Source of the DNA: an uncultured Clostridia bacterium
GTDB lineage: Bacteria > Bacillota > Clostridia > Christensenellales > Borkfalkiaceae
Reading direction: 5' to 3'
DNA: 64,000 nt
Assembly (NCBI GenBank): GCA_934247225.1
Contig: CAKQJE010000004.1
Location: forward strand, 75,363 to 139,362
Part shown: in pieces, positions 55,472 to 63,800 of the stretch
How positions within the stretch are numbered: position 1 is the stretch's first letter
Layout: every line of letters starts with the position of its first letter
Made by a program: the position numbers and the translations under genes
The notes under the pieces: generated by a model
What the model was told of the DNA's origin: nothing
The model's database searches: none
Seen by the model: the letters and a program-made list of their open reading frames with translations, nothing else

Positions 55472-55732
55472 TTATGTACTATATTTTGCATATAAATGTT
55501 CCGTTCCGATTCGTGTTCTTTTTCTGATTGTAACGCTCCAATTCTTTTCTTTTGCTAAATTTAACAATTTAATTCCGTTTTCCGAGTTCATTATTCTTTC
55601 ATCTAAAATAAGACCGGACACAATATCCGCAAATATTTTATTTTTCTCATCAAGATTAAAAAGAAAAATGCGCCATTCTTTTTCTTCTTTCCATCGACTA
55701 AGCTTTGTAATCATGCAAATCAATGTTTGCAC
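55472..55732 (-). pseudogene. C-terminal fragment of a DUF2971 protein
   Basis: About 80 codons matching the end of DUF2971 proteins: KLSRWKEEKEWRIFLF, then FADIVSGLILDERI and a terminal beta strand. DUF2971 proteins usually have 250-300 residues; the N-terminal two thirds are absent and a stop lies just upstream. The only starts are a GTG at 55732 and an ATG at 55714. It lies 85 bases downstream of the RES-domain gene on the same strand. Confidence 0.6.
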
Positions 55733-55817
55733 CTTTGCTTAACCTCGTTAGAACACATATAAATCAATGCGAATGTAAAAATGCAACAAAAATCATTTAT
55801 TATTTGCCTTGATTTTT

Positions 55818-56864
55818 TTAATTTAATAATAATCCGTTTTTTTCAATTATCCATTTGTCAAAATCATGCATAAGTGTATCACTGTAGGCAACATCCTCGC
55901 CAATCAAAGTGAACGGCGGATTTTTCACTATATCCTCTTCATCTTCTGAACCCCCACAGTTAAGAACTAACTTCTTAATTCTGGCGGTCCAATTAATCAT
56001 TGAGTACTCTCTTAAAGACATAGGGTTCGTCCACTTAAAGTCCTCTATATCACTTGTATATTTCTCACCATTGAATTTTGCCAATAGTGCAAAACAAATA
56101 TTAATAGGATAGTACTTTTTCTTATCCGAAAATTTTTTTGAGAAATAAGCAACCCCATCATATTTATCAGATACAGCAATTACATTCATAAGTAATTCAG
56201 AAATAATATATTCCGAATGAAATGCTCTTCCAGTATTTTCATCAACTAAAAAAGATGTCGCAATTATTAAAGGAAATGTACAAAGTTTTGACTTTATATC
56301 ATTTTCACCCCCTATTCCATCCTCCAATTTTTCCCATGTTAGGCATGTCAAATCTAAAAATCTCTTTGTCCCTTTCAACTTAAATGCCGAAACAAAAAAT
56401 TTGTTCTCTTCAGGTCTATTCAATTCCAACCAACAAGTGTAAGAAGACTTTGCCAAATAAATACAAGGTGTACCGCTCAAGCTAAACCTTTGAGACGATA
56501 CAATATTTCTACGATCAAAAGGAATATGGAGCATATCTTCGTGTTTTATATTTTCCGTAGACTCTGCCACCCTTGCCTTAAACAAAATATCATTGCAATC
56601 TACTCCGCCCATTTTTGTTTCACATAATAAAAGTTTATCCCCGTCAATGATTTTTTTGATAGTATGTATTGCTGATATAAAATCAGATTTGTAATATGAA
56701 GCCACTGCCCCATTAATATATTCGGCAATTTGTTCTACATCGCCCGTATACTCATTATAGTTTACGGCAACCCACTTAGAATAGTCGTCTAATTCGTCTT
56801 TAAGGTACTTTTGATATTCAGAATCTTCTTTGATTCTGAATGAATGTTTTTCATATCCTTCCAT
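55818..56864 (-). CDS. RES-domain protein (candidate NAD+-degrading toxin or defence effector)
   Basis: A 348-residue protein. The centre matches RES domains: FKARV with the conserved arginine, MLHIPFDRRNIVSSQRFSL, then GTPCIYLAKSSYTCWLEL with the glutamate, and a later conserved serine region (ATSFL). RES proteins characterised so far degrade NAD+ and act as toxins; this longer stand-alone form is known mostly from genomic context. The start at 56864 has GAGGGAGTTGTT before it; an ATG seven codons upstream lacks one. No antitoxin of the Xre type is adjacent. Confidence 0.65.
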   Translation of the reverse strand: MEGYEKHSFRIKEDSEYQKYLKDELDDYSKWVAVNYNEYTGDVEQIAEYINGAVASYYKSDFISAIHTIKKIIDGDKLLLCETKMGGVDCNDILFKARVAESTENIKHEDMLHIPFDRRNIVSSQRFSLSGTPCIYLAKSSYTCWLELNRPEENKFFVSAFKLKGTKRFLDLTCLTWEKLEDGIGGENDIKSKLCTFPLIIATSFLVDENTGRAFHSEYIISELLMNVIAVSDKYDGVAYFSKKFSDKKKYYPINICFALLAKFNGEKYTSDIEDFKWTNPMSLREYSMINWTARIKKLVLNCGGSEDEEDIVKNPPFTLIGEDVAYSDTLMHDFDKWIIEKNGLLLN

Positions 56865-56937
56865 AACAACTCCCTCATCAAACATTTATGTTAGATGTAT
56901 TTTTGATTTATTATATCATTTTTTAGAAGAAAAAGCA

Positions 56938-57015
56938 ATGAATACAAATTACATGACAGAATTAACATCGATACTCCATATTTTATTGTCTTCTGTCGTG
57001 GCTGTTGTAGCATAA
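56938..57015 (+). CDS. possible 25-residue hydrophobic peptide (type I toxin-like)
   Basis: ATG at 56938 after an AGAAGAAAAAG tract, encoding 25 residues whose second half is a hydrophobic helix (LHILLSSVVAVVA). A strong plus-strand terminator begins 60 bases later, so the transcript would be short. Size and shape fit small membrane toxins of plasmid stability systems, but no antisense RNA was identified and chance is possible. Confidence 0.25.
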   Translation: MNTNYMTELTSILHILLSSVVAVVA

Positions 57016-57076
57016 GTCAGCGAGAAAATCAACTGCACGGAAAAATACTACTTAAAATTTTAATATTGAATAACGG

Positions 57077-57113
57077 AGTCAGACTCGATAAAGAGTTTGG
57101 CTCTTTTTATTTT
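57077..57113 (+). terminator. intrinsic terminator upstream of the mobile-element cluster
   Basis: AGTCAGACTC and GAGTTTGGCT form a 10-bp stem (two G-T pairs) around a six-base loop, followed by CTTTTTATTTT. It ends any plus-strand transcript from 56.9 kb before the cluster at 57254. Confidence 0.75.
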
Positions 57114-57253
57114 ACGATAGTATTTTTCACTCAAATCCTTTGGCTGTTGATTTTCTCCATTGCAATGAAATTTTCATTATAACTGCGTTTCGACTTATGC
57201 TCCTTTGCCCCTGCCAGAAGGCAAAAAAAATAAAAAAATGGAGGTAATCCAAA

Positions 57254-57532
57254 ATGAAAAAAGTAGTTTTCTCAATCAAAAAAGTTAGAAATCCTAACGA
57301 AAAATTATCTGGTTTCGGATTTCTTAACGAAGAAGGAACGTTGCTATGTAAGTGCGTTTCAAAAACAGGCAAGCGTTATACGAAAGCCTTTGAAGAAGTT
57401 GAACAGCATTGTCACCCTATAATCGGAAAAGAAAATGAGTTCAAAGGTTACGTAACAATGTATTACGAATACGACGGAAGAGATATTGAAGCCGAATACT
57501 CGGTTTGGTACAAAATCGTGGAGGAAAATTAA
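57254..57532 (+). CDS. unknown 92-residue mobile-element protein
   Basis: Not recognised. First gene of a dense plus-strand run whose members are separated by a few bases, each with GGAG-type sites. GGAGGTAATCCAAA precedes this ATG. The protein is charged, rich in Glu and Lys, with no membrane segment. Confidence 0.65.
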   Translation: MKKVVFSIKKVRNPNEKLSGFGFLNEEGTLLCKCVSKTGKRYTKAFEEVEQHCHPIIGKENEFKGYVTMYYEYDGRDIEAEYSVWYKIVEEN

Positions 57533-57533
57533 A

Positions 57534-57749
57534 ATGCCCGAATTTGATTATTTTAACGGTGAAAATTTCATAACATTCGATTTAATCGAAATCGACGACG
57601 AGAAACGTGAAGTAACGGTTGCCGTAAGCGACACCGGAAGAATAAGCGTTAAAACCTTTGACCTGCTGTTCGATGCTAATCGCCGTTACTTTGAATACGG
57701 TTGTTCATACACAAAAATTTACATAGACGAATTTACGGAGGAAAACTAA
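57534..57749 (+). CDS. unknown 71-residue mobile-element protein
   Basis: Not recognised. The ATG at 57534 is one base after the previous stop; the previous gene's GTGGAGGAAAATT supplies the ribosome site. Acidic, mostly beta by look (EVTVAVSDTGRISVKTFDLL). In conjugative elements such small acidic proteins often accompany antirestriction genes, here the next gene. Confidence 0.65.
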   Translation: MPEFDYFNGENFITFDLIEIDDEKREVTVAVSDTGRISVKTFDLLFDANRRYFEYGCSYTKIYIDEFTEEN

Positions 57750-57750
57750 A

Positions 57751-58299
57751 ATGTCAGGAAATATCAGTATTGTTATCGGATCTTGGGGTTCGTACAACGA
57801 ATGCAACGAAAGAGCTTTAGGCTCGAAATGGCTTAACCTTTCGGATTATTCCGATTGGGACGAAATCGTAGAAGAACTTAAGAAAGAAGGCTTTGAACTT
57901 GACGGCATAGACGAAGAACTGTTTATACAGGACGTCGAAGGTATCGAAGACCGTTCGGTGAATTGGGATTACGTCAACCCCGAAACGTTATTCAACACGT
58001 TAAAAGAATCGGGCGTTTTAGATGACGATTACAAATATAAAGTGTTTTGTGCATTCCTTGAAGTCCGTTGCTACGATGATTTTGAAGAAAAAGTCAATTC
58101 CCGTGGCGAACATTGGGATGACAATATTAACTTATGGCAAGGTTACGACTGGGAAGAATACGGCGACGAAATGCTTGCCAACTACTGCTACGATATACCC
58201 GAAGAAATAAAGGATTTTATCGACCTTGAACGCTACGGTAGATACTGTGGCGAAGAATACTTGCAAGAATACAGCGACGGCTTAATCGAAATACAATAA
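57751..58299 (+). CDS. ardA: ArdA-like antirestriction protein
   Basis: A 182-residue, very acidic protein. The N-terminus (GSWGSYNECNERALGSKWLNL) and LSDYSDWDEIVEELKK, ELFIQDVEGI match the ArdA family, which mimics DNA and blocks type I restriction enzymes when an element enters a new host. The helical acidic C-terminus agrees. ACGGAGGAAAACTAAA precedes the ATG. Its presence marks the surrounding genes as part of a conjugative plasmid or ICE. Confidence 0.8.
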   Translation: MSGNISIVIGSWGSYNECNERALGSKWLNLSDYSDWDEIVEELKKEGFELDGIDEELFIQDVEGIEDRSVNWDYVNPETLFNTLKESGVLDDDYKYKVFCAFLEVRCYDDFEEKVNSRGEHWDDNINLWQGYDWEEYGDEMLANYCYDIPEEIKDFIDLERYGRYCGEEYLQEYSDGLIEIQ

Positions 58300-58313
58300 G
58301 GAGTTAAAAAACT

Positions 58314-58727
58314 ATGAATATTACAATCGAAAACAAAAAACAAAAAGCAATCGAACTTATGAATAAGTTAGACATTTACAAACCCTATATTAAAGGTTTC
58401 AAAGACAAAAACAGCGTTTGTTTCTACGAAAACTTTGGCGGATTTTGGGCTTATCAAGAACCTGAATTGATGGCTAAAATCAAAGAATTTGAAGAAAAAC
58501 ACAATGTGCTTGTATATGCCGTAACACACGAATACACCGAATTTGGTGAGTGTTACGACTTTTTATTTATTCCCGACTACGAAGAAGAATGGGATGAAAT
58601 GCTTTATCCTCAAGGCAATATGTTTTACGCCTATGCCTATGTCTGGAACAAATCTGATGACTTTTGCTCAGAGTTCGGCACAATCGGTATTCGCTCGTTC
58701 GGCGGCGGCATTAAAAGAATTGCATAA
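58314..58727 (+). CDS. unknown 137-residue mobile-element protein
   Basis: Not recognised. Acidic, aromatic-rich protein (FYENFGGFWAYQEPEL, EEEWDEMLYPQG). AAGGAGTTAAAAACT precedes the ATG. It lies 14 bases after ardA in the same run; its acidity would fit another DNA-mimic or element-specific role, but there is no direct evidence. Confidence 0.65.
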   Translation: MNITIENKKQKAIELMNKLDIYKPYIKGFKDKNSVCFYENFGGFWAYQEPELMAKIKEFEEKHNVLVYAVTHEYTEFGECYDFLFIPDYEEEWDEMLYPQGNMFYAYAYVWNKSDDFCSEFGTIGIRSFGGGIKRIA

Positions 58728-58751
58728 AAAAACACAAAGGAGTTACTTATT

Positions 58752-59135
58752 ATGGGATTAGATCAATATTTAAGAGCAAAAACAAACTCAATAAAGCACA
58801 AATCTTCTCGCGGAGCTTGCGGTGGATTATTCCCCCTTGCACCTGCCGACAGAGGAACTACCGAAATCGGATACTGGCGTAAAGCGTATGCCGTTTCGGA
58901 TTATCTCAGACAAGTTCTTGAAATATATGATGATTTCAACCTTGAAGACAAAGAAGTATCCTACAACAAAGTTCTTGAAATTATCGACTACGCAAAAGAG
59001 ATAATTGAAAGAAAATCGTTCAAGGATGAATACGAACTAAGCGATTGGCAAGACGTTATCAAATCATTTAAGAAAGCAAAGAAAATTTTAGAAAATGATT
59101 CAAACGCGGAAATTTATTATTTGGAGTGGTATTGA
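58752..59135 (+). CDS. unknown 127-residue phage/ICE-type protein (MGLDQYL family)
   Basis: Starts MGLDQYLRAKTNS, a start shared by many small hypothetical proteins in phages and conjugative elements of gut Firmicutes. The middle has EIGYWRKAYAVSDYL and the end is helical. AAAGGAGTTACTTATT precedes the ATG. Function unknown. Confidence 0.7.
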   Translation: MGLDQYLRAKTNSIKHKSSRGACGGLFPLAPADRGTTEIGYWRKAYAVSDYLRQVLEIYDDFNLEDKEVSYNKVLEIIDYAKEIIERKSFKDEYELSDWQDVIKSFKKAKKILENDSNAEIYYLEWY

Positions 59136-59136
59136 T

Positions 59137-59325
59137 ATGAAAGAATACAAAACAATGGCACATATACATTCGCTTAACGGCGAAATGGCGGAAATAACCG
59201 TCTTGGAAGAAGTCGGAAACAATGATTACATAGTCGATTATAAGGGTGTGAAATGTCACGCCCTTTTTAATTGGTTTGTTTGTCAGTTCTATGTTGACGA
59301 TGTTTACAGGAAAGTTGAAAAATGA
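59137..59325 (+). CDS. unknown 62-residue mobile-element protein
   Basis: Begins two bases after the previous stop (TGATATG) and ends in an ATGA overlap with the next gene, so it is clearly embedded in the operon. Ends NWFVCQFYVDDVYRKVEK, a pattern seen in small ICE proteins with a C-terminal YVDD segment. Function unknown. Confidence 0.65.
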   Translation: MKEYKTMAHIHSLNGEMAEITVLEEVGNNDYIVDYKGVKCHALFNWFVCQFYVDDVYRKVEK

Positions 59326-59498
59326 GATACATCTTCTACCATTACAATCACTTCGGAACGCTCGTATTTGACTATTACGACAAAGAAACTCACGTTTCGC
59401 AATCTTATGTGTTTTACACATTAAAACAGGCTGTAAGCAAATTCAGACGGGATAACGGCTTGCAGTATAAACACATCAAAATTTCTAAATTATTTTAA
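59322..59498 (+). CDS. unknown 58-residue mobile-element protein
   Basis: ATG overlaps the previous TGA (ATGA at 59322-59325). Aromatic-rich start MRYIFYHYNHFG, basic end. Coupling by overlap and codon use like its neighbours support a real gene. Function unknown. Confidence 0.6.
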   Translation: MRYIFYHYNHFGTLVFDYYDKETHVSQSYVFYTLKQAVSKFRRDNGLQYKHIKISKLF

Positions 59499-59511
59499 GG
59501 AGTTAATCATT

Positions 59512-59886
59512 ATGGCTAACATCAAAGACTTGAAAAAATATGTAGGTTATGAATTTTCTTCGGGTTGTTACACAGGCGATGACTATAAATCGTTTCAAAC
59601 CAAATATCTCAATTACCTTCGTTCTATATGCAAACAAAACCATTGGCAACTTGTAAACGTCGGTAAAAACCACTACTGCTTTTCGGCTTTCATAAAAAGC
59701 GCGGAAAACAAATGCGTTTACATTTCTATTTCCGACGTCAGATATTTTTCCAACGAATGGTATAACCGCATACTTATCCGCACGGCAAAAAACGAAACGG
59801 ATTACCGCGGCGGGTTCAACAATTATACGACGCTTGAAGATTTGGAAAGCACTGCTGCCGATTTACTCGAAGATTTACCGTTTTAA
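59512..59886 (+). CDS. conserved ICE protein, 124 residues, function unknown
   Basis: Recognised as a type of small protein frequent in Firmicutes conjugative elements (VGYEFSSGCYTGDDYKSF, LVNVGKNHYCFSAF, SISDVRYFSNEWYN, ILIRTA). No activity is known. AAGGAGTTAATCATT precedes the ATG. Confidence 0.72.
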   Translation: MANIKDLKKYVGYEFSSGCYTGDDYKSFQTKYLNYLRSICKQNHWQLVNVGKNHYCFSAFIKSAENKCVYISISDVRYFSNEWYNRILIRTAKNETDYRGGFNNYTTLEDLESTAADLLEDLPF

Positions 59887-59898
59887 GGAGCATAAAAA

Positions 59899-60111
59899 AT
59901 GAAAATTTCAACAGAAACCCTATATCGCCTATGCAACAAGTATCAATGGTATACAAGCGGCGATTGCTCGCAATACGAAAAATTATTTGAGAAAAAGCGA
60001 CAAGGAGCAAGCCTTGAAACGCTTGCAACGATTATCTGGCTTTGCTCGGTCGAATATGAAGAAAAACAAATATTAGAAATACTCGAAAAGGAGTGTAAAA
60101 ACAATGATTAA
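59899..60111 (+). CDS. unknown 70-residue ICE protein
   Basis: Helical small protein (ETLYRLCNKYQWYTSGDCSQY, then EILEKEC) of a kind seen near PcfK/PcfJ in gut conjugative elements. AAGGAGCATAAAAA precedes the ATG and its end overlaps the next gene by eight bases. Confidence 0.68.
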   Translation: MKISTETLYRLCNKYQWYTSGDCSQYEKLFEKKRQGASLETLATIIWLCSVEYEEKQILEILEKECKNND

Positions 60112-61144
60112 ACTCAATTTGACTGCTACAAATCGGCAACAAGAAAAAGTCCTTAGATATTTGCAAGAAAACGTAAGCGAAACCCTTGCCGACAAGATAA
60201 ATAACGGCACGCCGTTTGAGAAAGACGGACACCCTTTGTTAAACAAGAAAACGCTTGCGGACTTTATGAGATACGCCGGTAAAGAATCGCGGCAATTTGC
60301 AGAAAAAGGCGAGCAAGAAACGTGCGTTGACGACGATACGGTTTACGGCTGGGCAATTCACTTTTTTGAAGAAGATTCAATCGAAGGCACGCTTTACACC
60401 ATAGACGGTGAAGAATATAAACCCGCGCCGAAAAAGGTTGCTACACCAAAACCTGCAATGGTAAAACCGCAACCGCCGAAACCGCAGAATTTACAATTTT
60501 CTATTTTCGATAAAATCGAAGATACCGAAGTTAAAGATACCAAAACGGATACTTTAACTGCCGAAACAGACACAGACGATGAAGAATTTACCGAAGAAGA
60601 AAAACTTGACGCACTACGACAGGTTGCCGAAGAAGAACAAAGACAAACGGCCATCCGCCCTGTCGAACAATCAAAAGGTAATCCTATATATCAAAAATAT
60701 ATCGCATACCAGTCGGAACACCCTACTTCAATCGTGGCTTATCGTTTAGGCGATTTCTACGAAGTTTTAGGCGATAACGCCGTAATGCTCGGGAACGAAA
60801 TGGAACTCACTATTACAAGCCGTGATGTAGGTTTGAAAGAACGTGTTCCGATGATTGGTTTCCCTTACCACGCTGCCGAAAATTACTTTGCTAAAATCGT
60901 AAGAAAACACGACCTTTATATCATCGAAAACGAACGCGAAACGCAGTTTATTCCAAGCCTGTTACATATCGATAATCGGCTTATAGACCAAGATACGGGC
61001 GAAATATTGTCCGAAGAAGAAATGCGAGAATTTGACGGTGATATATACGAACCGCAAGGCATTGACGAACCCGAAACAGTAACAAAACAATCTATTCCGA
61101 ATGAGATATTCGCCCTGTTTGGAAACAAAGTTGAGGTGAGATAA
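60104..61144 (+). CDS. PcfK-like protein fused to a MutS domain I-like module
   Basis: A 346-residue protein in three parts. Residues 1-105 are PcfK-like (LQENVSETLADKINNGTPFEKDG in pieces, YGWAIHFFEEDSIEG), as in conjugative plasmid pCF10. Residues 106-190 are a proline- and acid-rich linker. Residues 195-280 match MutS mismatch-recognition domain I: YQKYIAYQSEHP, VAYRLGDFYEVLGDNA, LELTITSRD-like ELTITSRD, VPMIGFPYHAAENYF. The GxFYE/DFYE element of MutS domain I is kept. PcfJ follows one base after the stop. Confidence 0.82.
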   Translation: MIKLNLTATNRQQEKVLRYLQENVSETLADKINNGTPFEKDGHPLLNKKTLADFMRYAGKESRQFAEKGEQETCVDDDTVYGWAIHFFEEDSIEGTLYTIDGEEYKPAPKKVATPKPAMVKPQPPKPQNLQFSIFDKIEDTEVKDTKTDTLTAETDTDDEEFTEEEKLDALRQVAEEEQRQTAIRPVEQSKGNPIYQKYIAYQSEHPTSIVAYRLGDFYEVLGDNAVMLGNEMELTITSRDVGLKERVPMIGFPYHAAENYFAKIVRKHDLYIIENERETQFIPSLLHIDNRLIDQDTGEILSEEEMREFDGDIYEPQGIDEPETVTKQSIPNEIFALFGNKVEVR

Positions 61145-61145
61145 A

Positions 61146-62462
61146 ATGAAAATCGAAAAGATAAAGCCTATTCCGAAATACATACAGAAAAAGATTAAAC
61201 TTTACGACGATCAATTAAAATCCGCACCGTTCGGCAGAACTCGCTTTTATGCTTACTTTACGAAAAACGACGGCGAACTCGTCAAAGTTACGGTTGCAGT
61301 CCGAGAGTATAAAAAACAATGGTATTGTAAGCCGGTTGTCGTTCATGGCATTCATTCCGACAGATGTTTCGGCAAAGACATTAAATTCACTTTTATCGCC
61401 GGTTATTCTGTCGGTTGGCACGAACAAGGGATTTCAAAATATCCCGATTGGTATGAAAGCAAAGAATGGGGTTGGGCGTCGGACGATTCGTTTGACCCTT
61501 ATGCCCCGATAGTCAACCGCGATTATATCTTACAACATTTTCCCGAATACAAATACAGCGCCGTTGACAGATATACAGGCATACACGTTTTCAAATACTT
61601 ACGGCTTTATGAAAAATTTCCACAAATAGAGTATCTGACTAAACTCGGATTGCATAATATCGCAATGTCAACGCAGATTTTACAGCTTTGCGGTAAGGAC
61701 AAAAAGTTCTGCAAATGGCTTGCGAAAAACAGGCAAGATATTGTCTTATCAGACTACTACGTTTCTTCTATCATGAAGGCTTACAATACCGGCAAACCGA
61801 TACGAGAAATCAACAATTTTGCTAAACGTAAGATAAAATTCGATCACGCCGACCAAATGGATAATGTAAAAGCACTTGTAAAAAACGAAGTCGGCAAGTT
61901 TTTAGACTATATCGAAAGGCAAAACACAAACTTTTATTCATATAGAGATTATCTCGACGCTTGCCAATATCTCGGCTTGGATATGAACGAAGAAAAGAAC
62001 CGCTATCCCCACGATTTCAAACGTTGGCACGATATACGCATAGACGAATATCGCTCCGCGCAAGCATTGAAAGACGAGCAGGAACGCAAAGAGTTTTACG
62101 ACAAATTCGCCGCCGTGGCAACCAAGTATTTGGGGCTTGAATACGACAGGAAGTCGGTCTATATAGCGATTATCGCACAAAAACCGTCAGATTTAACGCG
62201 CGAAGGCGAGTTGCTTCATCATTGCGTGGGGCGTATGGGTTACGACCAAAAATTCGCTCGCGAAGAATCGCTTATTTTCTTTATCCGAATGAAAGACGAA
62301 CCCGAAAAACCGCTTGTAACGGTCGAATACTCTTTGAAAAACAAAAAGGTGCTTCAATGTTACGGCGACCACGATTCTAAGCCCGACGACTGCGTTATGG
62401 AGTTCGTAAACAAAAAGTGGCTGCCTTACGCAAACAGAAAACTAAAACAAATAGCGGCGTAA
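61146..62462 (+). CDS. pcfJ: PcfJ-like conjugative-element protein
   Basis: A 438-residue protein of the PcfJ family, always found next to PcfK in conjugative plasmids and ICEs. The conserved C-terminal part reads LLHHCVGRMGYDQ, LIFFIRM, PLVTVEYSL and a final QCYGDHD. N-terminal half is basic with many aromatic residues. The precise role is unknown; it is thought to support conjugation or element upkeep. ATG lies one base after the pcfK-mutS stop. Confidence 0.85.
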   Translation: MKIEKIKPIPKYIQKKIKLYDDQLKSAPFGRTRFYAYFTKNDGELVKVTVAVREYKKQWYCKPVVVHGIHSDRCFGKDIKFTFIAGYSVGWHEQGISKYPDWYESKEWGWASDDSFDPYAPIVNRDYILQHFPEYKYSAVDRYTGIHVFKYLRLYEKFPQIEYLTKLGLHNIAMSTQILQLCGKDKKFCKWLAKNRQDIVLSDYYVSSIMKAYNTGKPIREINNFAKRKIKFDHADQMDNVKALVKNEVGKFLDYIERQNTNFYSYRDYLDACQYLGLDMNEEKNRYPHDFKRWHDIRIDEYRSAQALKDEQERKEFYDKFAAVATKYLGLEYDRKSVYIAIIAQKPSDLTREGELLHHCVGRMGYDQKFAREESLIFFIRMKDEPEKPLVTVEYSLKNKKVLQCYGDHDSKPDDCVMEFVNKKWLPYANRKLKQIAA

Positions 62463-62518
62463 CCGCAAAGGGCAACGTGACGTTGCATCCAAATAAATTA
62501 CTACAGGAGATTTTATCT

Positions 62519-62806
62519 ATGAACAATTATTTCAGAATTACCGCCTATCACCCCGAAAAAGATATTTCTATTATTATGGATTCTTTCGGACTTTTTGAAA
62601 AGAAATGGCAATTCTCAGCAGACCTTATAAAGAAAGGTTTCAAGATTCTCGAAGTATCGGACGATTCACAATTTACCGAAGGCAATATTCCGCTTTTGGT
62701 AGAACCTTCAGACAAATATATTCTTCGCGCCTACAAAACGGGCAAGCCAACGATTGAGAACGGCAAAGTCGAGATAAACGGCAAATTTTACGCACCAGAC
62801 AACTAA
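62519..62806 (+). CDS. unknown 95-residue ICE protein
   Basis: The ATG at 62519 has CAGGAGATTTTATCT before it; an upstream extension overlaps pcfJ without a site. The sequence (YHPEKDISIIMDSFG, FEKKWQFSADLIKKGFKILEV) is a type seen in mobile elements beside PcfJ. Function unknown. Last gene of the plus-strand run. Confidence 0.68.
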   Translation: MNNYFRITAYHPEKDISIIMDSFGLFEKKWQFSADLIKKGFKILEVSDDSQFTEGNIPLLVEPSDKYILRAYKTGKPTIENGKVEINGKFYAPDN

Positions 62807-62811
62807 AAAAA

Positions 62812-62848
62812 GATTAAAGGGAGCTTCGCTAAAATGCTCCCTTTAATC
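62812..62848 (-). terminator. strong hairpin between convergent genes, terminator
   Basis: GATTAAAGGGAGC and GCTCCCTTTAATC (62812-62824, 62836-62848) form a perfect 13-bp stem with an 11-base loop. Seven T residues follow on the minus strand; on the plus strand the tail is TATTATTATT, so it may work in both directions. Confidence 0.85.
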
Positions 62849-62867
62849 TATTATTATTCTTCATTGT

Positions 62868-63056
62868 CTAATTCGCATATTTCACATTCACGTATTCAAT
62901 CAATGTACCTATAACAATTCCAATCAACATTCCGATACCTGCACAAATAGAAATAGCAAAAAGATTTTGCAAAAACGCCCATGCCAACACACCTATGCAA
63001 CCACCGACAATAAATCCTGTTAATAAGCCAATAGTTAAGTATTTATTACTTTTCAT
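62868..63056 (-). CDS. small two-helix membrane protein
   Basis: A 62-residue protein made of two glycine-rich membrane segments (IGLLTGFIVGGCIGVLAW, then ICAGIGMLIGIVIGTLI). TAGGGGAGATATAGC precedes the ATG; a TATAAT lies upstream without a good -35. Function unknown; glycine-zipper-like proteins of this size occur in many Firmicutes. Confidence 0.65.
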   Translation of the reverse strand: MKSNKYLTIGLLTGFIVGGCIGVLAWAFLQNLFAISICAGIGMLIGIVIGTLIEYVNVKYAN

Positions 63057-63187
63057 ATTGCTATATCTCCCCTAAAAGTATATTTGTCGTTGGTTCTATT
63101 ATACTATGACCTGCTTCCTTTAGGAATAGATGAATTGTAAACTGGCTGGAGTGAAACCGCTAATGACAGCCAGTGTTTGTTCTTTGT

Positions 63188-63385
63188 TTATCGGTCAAAG
63201 CGAAATTTGAACAGGGCGGCAATGAGCTGTTGCTTTATATGTTCCTCAACTTCGGCGTTGACTTTCCCGTGTACTTTGGAACAGTAGCGGATATATCCGG
63301 CATAGTGGGAAAGAATGGTGTCGATTGCGTCCGGGTCGCCCTCATGGGCTTTGACGATTGTTTCATAGGGGAGAAGTTTACTCAT
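63188..63385 (-). CDS. Tn916/Tn1549-type helix-turn-helix protein
   Basis: 65 residues, matching the small HTH (HTH_16) protein of Tn916-family elements: MSKLLPYETIVKAHEGDPDAI, then ILSHYAGYIRYCSKV. It follows the sigma-like gene with an eight-base overlap, as in those elements. GGAGGGAAATGACT supports the ATG at 63385. Base composition here is higher in G and C than in the rest of the window, indicating another source. Confidence 0.85.
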   Translation of the reverse strand: MSKLLPYETIVKAHEGDPDAIDTILSHYAGYIRYCSKVHGKVNAEVEEHIKQQLIAALFKFRFDR

Positions 63386-63800
63386 AGTCATTTCCCTCCA
63401 TGAGCCGCCTTAACCGCTGCAAGGCAAGCCGGATATGCCGCCCCGCTGTGCTGCGTGTCCGGCCAATATGTACGCCGATCACTCGCTGCGGCTGGCGCAG
63501 GAAATAGTAACGAAAAATTTCTTCCTGCGTCTGCTCCGGCAAAAGGGCAAGGGCGGCGGCAAGCTCCGCATGATACAGAACGGCGGTCTGGCCGCAGGCG
63601 GTAAAAAGATATTCTTCAAGCTACTCCGGCTCGGCAAGCTGGACAAACTTTTCACTCATCAGATAATCAAGGGAAACTTCCCGTTCCCACCTCCGGCGCA
63701 GCTTCAAGATTTTATCTATGGCTGCGTGACGAATGACTACCTTGCAAAAGGCATTGAATGTGTACTGGATATGCACCTTGTAGGCTTCATCTTCGGTCAT
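63378..63800 (-). pseudogene. Tn916/Tn1549-type sigma-70-like factor with internal TAG
   Basis: A frame of 140 codons from ATG 63800 (GGGGGAATTTCC before it). It reads FNAFCKVVIRHAAIDKILKL near the start and ALLPEQTQEEIFRYYFL, GRTRSTAGRHIRLAL in the region 4 half: the sigma-like regulator of Tn916-family elements. One codon after AEPE is TAG (around 63620) where relatives continue; CAG to TAG would explain it. The stop separates the two halves, so the element's regulation is probably lost. Confidence 0.8.
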
